From NCBI GenBank assembly GCA_949987565.1, contig OX465119.1, positions 9,914,895 through 9,978,894 of the forward strand: a DNA stretch of 64,000 bases, written 5' to 3'. A program made the translations under genes and the position numbers. Below, piece after piece: positions 32,766 to 41,500 of the stretch (position 1 is its first letter; every line of letters starts with the position of its first letter). This DNA comes from Luidia sarsii (lineage: Eukaryota > Echinodermata > Asteroidea > Paxillosida > Luidiidae). The notes below the pieces were generated by a model, which was not told the origin of the DNA, ran no database searches, and saw only the letters and a program-made list of their open reading frames with translations.

Positions 32766-33414
32766 ATTTTAGTCAGTGAGCAGTTTGCAAGAGTTATCTG
32801 TATTTACTTTATATCTAAAATTATTGCAGTTATACAGCAGGCCTTTGATCGTTACAAAAGCCCCATCCCACCTTAAAAAACCACCCCAAACATCCTACCC
32901 ACAAGACCCCCAAACCCACCGAGAAATTGAGCCATCTTTCGTGCATGGCCAACTGATTTATATTTGTCAAAAACGAGGGCCTGACGCCCAACTCCCATTA
33001 TGCTCTCAAGGACGATATGATGATAAGATAATTGATCAGATTAAGAATGCGTGACATCTTAGTCTGTTATGCTATGCAGGTCTTATCACTGTGTCAGAGA
33101 TGGTATTTCGTTCACAAAAACAAGTGAAGGGGCCTGACCACTCTCAATTCTGCCTCTGTGAAAAGCCCCATGTTACAGCACGGAAATGTCAGACACTCTA
33201 TTTTGTTTGTTTGAGGTTTGCATTTTGGTTATTTCAGTCAGTAAGCGGTTTGCAACATTTTGTGTATATTACTCAGCAGGATCTTCTGGGTACTGAATCT
33301 GAGCCCTATATTTTTTTCAATACTCAGAGCTGTTTAAACCCCACTTGTATCTAGAGGCCTACTAGAGAAAAGCTGCCCTCTGGACTACTTCTGAATGGCA
33401 TTTCGTTCTATCTC

Positions 33415-34105
33415 CCTGCCTCTCCCTTCTCTCCCTCCCCCATTCTCTCCCCCTTTCCCTCTCTCTCCCAGAGATAAACTCCCCAGGAGGGGAGGGAGGG
33501 AGAGAGAGAGGAGGGAGGGGGTGGGGAGAGAGAGAGAGGGATAGAGGGAGGGAGATAGAGGGAGAGGGAGAGAGGGGAGGGATAGAGGAAGGGATAGAGA
33601 TAGGGGAGAGGGGAGGAGGGGAGAGAGGAGTGAGGGAGGTGGAGGGAGAAAGAGGGATAGAGAGAGGGGGAGAGAGGGGAGAGAGGGGGAGGAGAGAGGG
33701 GAGGAGAGAGGGGAGGGAGAGAGAGAGGAGTGAGGGAGATGGAGGGAGAGAGGAGGATAGAGAGAGGGATAGAGAGGGGGAGAGAGGAAAGGTGAGAGAG
33801 GGGAGGGAAAGAGGAAAGGAGAGAGGGGGGATAGGGAGAGGGGAGAGGGGAGTAGAGAGAGGAGTGAGGGAGATGGAGGGAGAGAGAGGGAGAAGAAAAG
33901 AGTGAGAGAGAGGAAGAGGAAGAGAGGGGAGGGAGAGAGGGAGAGAGAGGGAGATGGAGGGAGAGAGAGGGATAGAGAGAGGGAGAGAGAGGGGGAGAGG
34001 GGGAGGAGAGAGGGGAGGGAGAGAGACAGAGGGGTGAGAGAGATGGAGGGAGAGAGAGGGGAGGGAGAGAGAGGGATAGAGGGGGAGGGAGAAAGAGAGC
34101 CACTG
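33415..34105. repeat. GA-rich array, intergenic
   Basis: The plus strand is almost entirely A/G (GAGAGGGAGAGA, GGGAGGGAGAGAG, GATGGAGGGAGAGA units). Frames of more than 200 codons on the minus strand (Ser, Leu, Pro) are shadows. Confidence 0.97.
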
Positions 34106-34499
34106 CACTTTGAGAGCACTCTCATCTCGAACAAGCAGTGGAACTACCAGTAACATGCACTGCTCAAATGGGTTGCTGGGTGTGCCCTGCACTTCTAGGG
34201 AATGTTGGTGTCTCCACGTTTTTTTCTTCTAAAACTAATCTCACTGGAATTTCAGTGTGAGAAAAATAGACACTGATCGTGCCTCTTACCGAAGTTCATA
34301 AAAGACATAACTTGGTTGATACAGATTGGAATATTGGTTATATATTTCACTAAATCGTGTTTTCACTAAACTGTTTTCAAGCGTTGGGAACACCAGTGAT
34401 AACAGTGTATCAGGAATTCCTTTTTAAATGCCATTCTCACTGGTGCAAAACATGATCAATCCATGATTGGCACAAGCTGTTGTCCAAATTTGATTGCAA

Positions 34500-34850
34500 A
34501 TTGGAAAAATTGGCAAAGAAAACTTTGACTGGACCAGGACTTGAACCCGAGACCTCTGGATTAACGTACCAGTGCTCTTCCATCTGAGCTATCCAGCCCT
34601 TAGATGGTGGCCTTCCCTAATAGTCGACTAGCCTTTGCCGGGGTGGGGGCGCCAGTCAGAAGCAAAAAAAAAGAACTGCATCCACTTTGTGTAATTCCGT
34701 GTAGCCAGGTTTACAAACATCGGTTGTTTGCATCTGAATGAAAGCAGGGGATGTGATCCCTGGAGATATATGGCAGTTAATGGTTGAATTGCTTCTGACT
34801 GGTGCCCCCACCCCGGCAAAGACTAGTTGATTATAGGGGAAGGCCACAAA
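34500..34850. repeat. SINE family 1, two copies tail to tail
   Basis: 34505-34665 is a minus-strand tRNA-like half (GATAGCTCAGATGGAAGAGC, GGTCTCGGGTTCAAGTCC). 34672-34850 is a plus-strand head half (GTTTGCATCTGAATGAAAGC, GATCCCTGGAGATATATGGC, CCCCACCCCGGCAAAGAC). Confidence 0.85.
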
Positions 34851-35170
34851 AGCCGCGTTTCCACTGGACTTATTTTGGTCAAAGTGGAAATGCACCACTC
34901 GGTTAAACACGACTCGGTAAAAAACCACATACGGCCTAAGGCGTAACACGTACATGCACTGTGCACAGCGTCTACTTTGTATCGCGTGCTAAATGTACAC
35001 ACGTACATTGTGTATCCGGCTGACACATGACCTTCATGAGCCGTTATATTGCCAGCTCAGTTACTCTAACCATCGTCTCGGTTAAATTTGACCGACTCAA
35101 AAGTCCAAGTGGGAACGACGGTCAAATTTCGTCTCGGTTAAATTTTAGTCCAGTAGAAAAACGCGGTTTA
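34851..35170. mobile_element. MITE with GCGTTTCCACTGGACT ends
   Basis: The left end AAAAGCCGCGTTTCCACTGG and right end CCAGTAGAAAAACGCGGTTT are inverted. CGGTTAAA and TTTAACCG motifs are distributed through it. A related fragment is at 39505-39650. Confidence 0.7.
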
Positions 35171-35430
35171 AGTATTTTCCATATGCCATAGTGCAGAAAG
35201 AGGGGACTTCCTGTTCAATCTATTGGAGTCTGTATAGAAGACCGTATTGAAAATAAGTACAGAGTGTTTGCCAAGAAAATGAGGCCAAACGCTTGTATCT
35301 AGATAGAAAATGGGTAAGAGAAATATGAATGAAGCCTCAACCTGAGTCTAAGCCTTCATTTCATAAACTGACTATATTTGTGGGTTTGGGTGTTGTCATT
35401 TTTGTTTCAACCGAGACTACTTGTTCCGTT
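35171..35430. other. Downstream of NagA-like gene
   Basis: Unique-looking sequence between the MITE and the stop codon of the minus-strand amidohydrolase, presumably its 3' untranslated region. On the minus strand no clear AATAAA was picked out. Confidence 0.4.
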
Positions 35431-35566
35431 TCAGGCCTGGTCCTTCGCCGTGTACACGGGCTGGCCGCAGACAAACGTCCGCTGGAGGTTGAGACTGTCG
35501 TCAAAGAGCAGAAGGTCCGCCCGGTTGCCCACCCTGACCGAGCCAATCCCTCGCAGGTTGGCAATC
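35431..35566 (-). CDS. AMDHD2: NagA-like exon 10 (stop)
   Basis: The acceptor is CACCTCAG. It encodes IANLRGIGSVRVGNRADLLL and FDDSLNLQRTFVCGQPVY, ending KDQA with TGA at 35431-35433. G..R.G..ADLLL.DDSL is the C-terminal block of NagA. Confidence 0.94.
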
Positions 35567-38500
35567 CTGAGGTGAGGGAGGATCGTACAAATCATATTAT
35601 TGCATGCTCTGAGACATACCTGACATTTGGGAAAGGTTCCTGATAGGATTGAAGCATGAGCAGTGCCTGACATCAGGCCATTGTCTTTTAAATTCCAAAA
35701 TATTGGGTTTGAAATGACAGTCCCTTTCCAAGTAAGCATAAATGGTGGATGTACTATAGCCATTGGAAAAGAACTGCCAACCCAACTCATCCCAACTTAA
35801 ACCAATCCAACCCAAGCAAACCCAACCAAACCCAACCCAACCCAACCCATCCCACCATAACCCAACCAACCCATCCCAACCCATCCCATCCCAGCCCAAC
35901 CCAACCCATCCCAACCTAAACCAATCCAACCCAACCCAACCCATCCCAACCCAACATAACCCAACCAAACCCAACCCATCCCATCCCAGCCCAACCCAAC
36001 CAAACCCATCCCAACCTAAACCAATCCAACCCAACCCAACATAACCCAACCAAACCCAACCCATCCCAACCCAACCCATCCCAACCCAACCCAACAAAAC
36101 CCAACAAAACCCAACCTAACCAAACCCAACCCAACCAATCCTAACCAAACCCATCTCATCCCAACCCATCCCAACCCAACCCAAACCATCCCAACCCAAC
36201 CCAACCCATCCCAACATAACCCAACATAACCCAACCAAACCCAACCCATCCCAACCCAACCCAACACAACCCAACCCATCCCATCCCATCCCAGCCCAAC
36301 CCAACCCAACCCATCCCAACCTAAACCAATCAAACCCAACTCAACCAAACCCAACCAAACCCAACCAAACCCAACCCATCCTAACCAGACCCAACCCAAC
36401 CCATCTTAACCAAACCCATCCCATCCCAACCCAACCCAATCCAACCCAACCCATCCCAACCCAACCCAGCCGAACCCATCACATCCAGCCCAACCCAACC
36501 CAACGTAACCCAACCCGTCCCAAACAAACCCAATCCAACCCATCCTAACCCATCCTAACCCAACCCAACCCATCCCATCCAAACCCAACCCAACCTAACC
36601 CAACCCAACCCAACCCAACCCAACCCAACCCAACCCAACCCAACCAACCCAACCCAACCCGATCCAACCCAACCCAACCCAACCCAACCCAACCCAACCC
36701 ATACCAAACCAACCCAACCCGATCCAACCCAACCCAACCCAACCCAACCCAACCCAACCCAACCCATACCAACCCATACCAACCCATACCAACCCAACCC
36801 AACCCAACCCGATGTCAGCGCAGCATTACTTCCTGTTCTTCCATCAGGCGGTTAACAAATAGCAGTCACCCACCTGGCTGGGTTCTCGGAGACCATCGCG
36901 GCAGCTTTGCCGACTCCCGTGTGGAACATCTTGACCAGTGAATGGAAGGCGTCCAGACAGGAGCAGCAGCTACCGGCCAGAGTGGTTGTCCCCTCCATGA
37001 CCAGGCACCGGCCGTCTGGGGTGACCGTCACTTTTTGACCATCGGGAAGCAAAGACAGACAGGTCAGAAAAAAGGTTGTTACTTAAAAGGCCCTGCACAA
37101 CATTGGTCAAGGTCAAAGAATAGCCTCCATAGGTTGTCTGGTCCAACATATGCATGAAATAGCACACCTGTGAAAATTTCAGCTCGATCCGCCAACCGAG
37201 TCTCGAGAAAATAGTGGAAACCGCTTCATTTGTTTCAACGCCGTACTGTTCCGAAAAATAGTTTACACCTCGGTGAGATGTAAACGATTTATTTCACTCT
37301 TTTCTCCTAAAATACAACATTTCTACTATAACCATTTTCAAACTGTATATTAAAGTTTCATGTAAATTTGTGACCATTTCTGTTTTTCGATCTTACCAAT
37401 GATGTGTTGGGGCTTTAAAGGCCCTATACAACATTGGTCAAGGCCAAAAGATTGCCACAGTTTATGTGTTAAACCATTAACAGGGATGGCCGGATTCACC
37501 TCACAGCTGAGCTCACACTCACAGCACTCTCCCTTACTCCACCCCCTCCACCTCGCCCCCAATTCAATGCATCCTCCTTCTTCAGCCCAAGCCTCCTTCA
37601 CTCTCCTCCACCACTCGCATCGGGTAAAGCACTGAGCAGTCAGTGTTGATCACATCAAGCAGGGCAAACCCTCATTGAATGACATTCTCCTCGACGCAAA
37701 CATCATGTTATATCTTTGATCCTATACCCTTCACGTCGAGCAGGGCAAACCCTCACTGAATGACATTCTCCTCGACGCAAACATCATGTTATATCTTTGA
37801 TCCTATACCCTTCACGTCGAGCAGGGCAAACCCTCATTGAATAACATTGTCCTTGACGCAAACATCATGTTATATCTATGATCCTATACCCTTCACGTCG
37901 AGCAGGGCAAACCCTCACTGAATGACATTCTCCTCGACGCAAACATCATGTTATATCTTTGATCCTATACCCTTCACGTCGAGCAGGGCAAACCCTCACT
38001 GAATGACATTCTCCTCGACGCAAACATCATGTTATATCTTTGATCCTATACCCTTCACGTCGAGCAGGGCAAACCCTCATTGAATAACATTGTCCTCGAC
38101 GCAAACATCATGTTATATCTATGATCCTATACCCTTCACGTCGAGCAGGGCAAACCCTCATTGAATGACATTCTCCTTGACGCAAACATCATGTTATATC
38201 TATGATCCTATACCCTTCACGTTGTGCAGGGCAAACCCTCATTGAATTACATTCTCCTCGACGCAAACATCATGTTATATCTATGATCCTATACCCTTCA
38301 CGTTGTGCAGGGCAAACCCTCATTGAATTACATTCTCCTCGACGCAAACATCATGTTATATCTATGATGATCACCATCTTTCCTCGACCAATGCCCATGC
38401 CAACGCGCTCCATTTTGCCTTTGCCAACTGATCCACCGTTCCCAATGCCTCTTAAGGCTTTTGTGAAACCCAGCCCAGCATCTATGACACGGACGACTCA

Positions 38501-41500
38501 CTGTTTCTGTTGCTGTAGGAGATCTTCTTGTTAGGTATGGGCTCCGCTGTGCAGTCGGACACAAATGCTATCTGGCTAAAATGACGAGCACTCAGTAGAT
38601 TGGAGACGGCGAGGGGATGTCTGCAGGAAAAACAAACAAACAAATGGATAAACAAACAAACAGACAGACAGATAGACAAACACACCAGCCAACCTACCAA
38701 GACCTTTCATGCTTAGCAGGATCTCATGTTGATTAAGTGGCTCTATGAAAGTGGGCCCTGGTGGTGGAGTGTCGGAAGGTTAAACCAGTGGCCTTGGTTC
38801 GAGTCCCTCTCCAGTTAAGTTTTCTCTGGCAATTTTCACGAATTGCTTTGGATGTTCTTTATTCGGTGAGTTTCCCTCCATTTGTTGTCGTGAATATATT
38901 GGCCAATTGGCTTAGCTATAATACTACAATACGGTAATACTTGTCGACTAGTCAACTTTTCGCGACTTTGGGGGCAACGACTTATTGTCGACTTTGAAAA
39001 ATCCAAAGTCGCCCAGCGTTATTGGCCATTACCCCAAAATCCCAAAAGGGGGACCAGATGTGGGCTTACACATGGAACATGTCCCCGATGATTTCAACTG
39101 TGGGCGGAGCGAGCTTCTCATAGCCAGGCACCGACGGGAACCGATCTGTCAGTCCAAAATTGACTAGACTCGGATTCCTGAAAAAAAAAAAAACACACAC
39201 AGCCCCAAACACAAGGATTAGATACACTCTTTAACAATTGTGTTGTCTTCCTGCCACAAGCTTCCACAACTATTTTGCTAACATAAAATTTGATATGATA
39301 ATCTTGATGTAAGATATATCAAAATCATTTTTTTTTTCAATATCAATCAATATCAAAATCAATTTTCAATGTCAATTTATAGATCTCAAAAGCTAGAGGG
39401 CCCGACGTTTCAATCCTAGCTGGACTTTCCTTAAAGGCAAAGTGACAAGGCAAAACTCATCTGTTGAGCTTATTGTTAGTTGCCGCCTCAGACCCGCAGT
39501 ATGTAAAGCCACGTTTCCACCGGACTAAAAATTAAACCGAGACGATGGTTAACTTTGGAATGGTCAAATTTGACCGTCGTTTCCACTTCAATCTAACCGA
39601 AACGATGGTTAAAGTAAACTGAGCTGGCAATATAATGGCTCATGTTGGCGCTGTGCGTGACCTTTGAGGTCGTACCTATGGTGGAAATTGCAGACGTTGA
39701 AGAGGTGCGTGATGTGGAACTGCACCGAGGGCTTTGTCTTGAGAGCGCCCAGAATCTCCTGCTCCGTGGCAACTCGATCGTGGCCAAGCGCTGGCACAAT
39801 GCCCCTGGGTGAAAACAAAATCACATCCCGGAAAAAGACCATTCACAGTTTAACCATTCCTTTATCGAGTAGCTGCATGTATTTTTTCAGCAGGCAATCG
39901 GGCAAAGCACTGAGCAAAACCCTTATTGAACTGCATTCTCCTCGACACAAACATCATGTTATATGCAGTACCTGCCGGTAAACAGATTGCAATCTGCCGC
40001 ACGACCTCAACCAGCGTTTACTGTGTCCACAATTTTCAGCAGGCAATCGGGCAAAGCACTGAGCACTCGGTGCTTATTACGTCGAGTACGGCAAAACCCT
40101 TATTGAAATGCATTCTCCTCGATGCAAACATCATGTTATATCTATGATACAATGCGGTATGCGCCGCTATACAGATTTGAATCTGCCACACAACCTCTAC
40201 CAGCTCGGTGGTCCAGTGGTCAAGACGTCTGCACTAGAAAGCAGGAGTCGCAGGGAGCTCAAATCTCATCCAAGCTGCCTGTATTTGTTCAGCAGGCCAT
40301 CGGACAAAGCACTGAGCATGCAGTACTTTGAGTAGGGCAAAACGTTCTCCAAGTACATTCTCCACACACACACACAAAAAGTGGAGCTTGAATCCCTCTT
40401 GTTCCAGCTCTAAAAACAACAACCTCGTGTCGTCAGTGAAAATGAGTCAGTGGGTGAGCCCCCCCCCCCTCAACAACCCCCCCCCAACCCACCATCCCTC
40501 CCCCCTCCAGGATTAGACTCGCCGGCAGTCCGCTCACCTCTCTAGCAGGAGCTGGATCCTGGCGTAGCCCGACTTGGCCTCCACGCGTGGACTGATGGTC
40601 ATGATCCGACAGCTGGGCATGGCCTCCAAGAGGCTCCGGAATTCCAGGAGCGGCATCTCGTTGTCCCCGACGGGGAGACCGCCAAAGTCGTTGACGATGG
40701 GGCCCTGCATTGTGCCGGTGCACAGGACAAGCACGTACGAGCACATTAGAACCTCATCTGATTGACAGTACTCGGTAGTTATTGGTTTATTCAGTGAACT
40801 AGTCTTTGGCGCCAGTCAGAAGTACTTCAACCAATAGCTGCCATTATTTACCTGTTCTCTTCCATCTGAGCTATCCAGCCCTTAGATGGTGGACTTGCCA
40901 AACAGTCAACTAGTCTTTGCCGGGGTGGGGGCGCCAGTCAGAAGTAATTCAACCATTAACTGCCATTAACTACTAGTGCTGTTCCATCTGAGCTATCCAG
41001 CCCTTAGATGGTGGCCTTTTCATATAGTCAACTAGTCTTTGCCAGGGTGGGGGCGCCAGTCAGAAGCAATTCAACCATTAACTGCATATAATCTCCAGGG
41101 ATCACACCCCCGCTTTCATTCAGATGCAAACAACCAATGGTTGTAAACCTGGCTATGGCAGCTCAGGGATCACACAAAGTTGATGCAGCTTTTTCAATTC
41201 AAGTAAAACAAATCAATGAAAATTGATGGTTTGTTCAGTTAAAAGCCGCCCTTGCAGCCACTATAAGCTGAATTACTGCCACAATCAAAATAATAAGATT
41301 TGTAGAAAAAGATAAAACAGGAGGTGTTATATCAACAGATGCTAAAAAAAAATAATAATAATAATTTTTGGGAAAAATGGCAAAGAAAACTTTGGGCTCT
41401 AAAAGAAAAATTTCCCCACCGACCGACTGACCTCCGCGTGGATGCCCTCGCAGGTTGACCCTTGACCCGTTTTACCCACGATGCCCTGCAGGGTCTGGAG

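Noticed and set aside
37650..38370. CRISPR-like regular repeat array.
   Set aside because: The whole 81-bp unit is repeated without unique spacers, and the genome is eukaryotic.
40538..40746. Apparent loss of the metal-binding Glu in the NagA-like enzyme (GTMQGP read through the exon start).
   Set aside because: The acceptor ends at ATGCAG, so the exon begins at GPIVND; the previous exon ends IHAE, restoring EGP.
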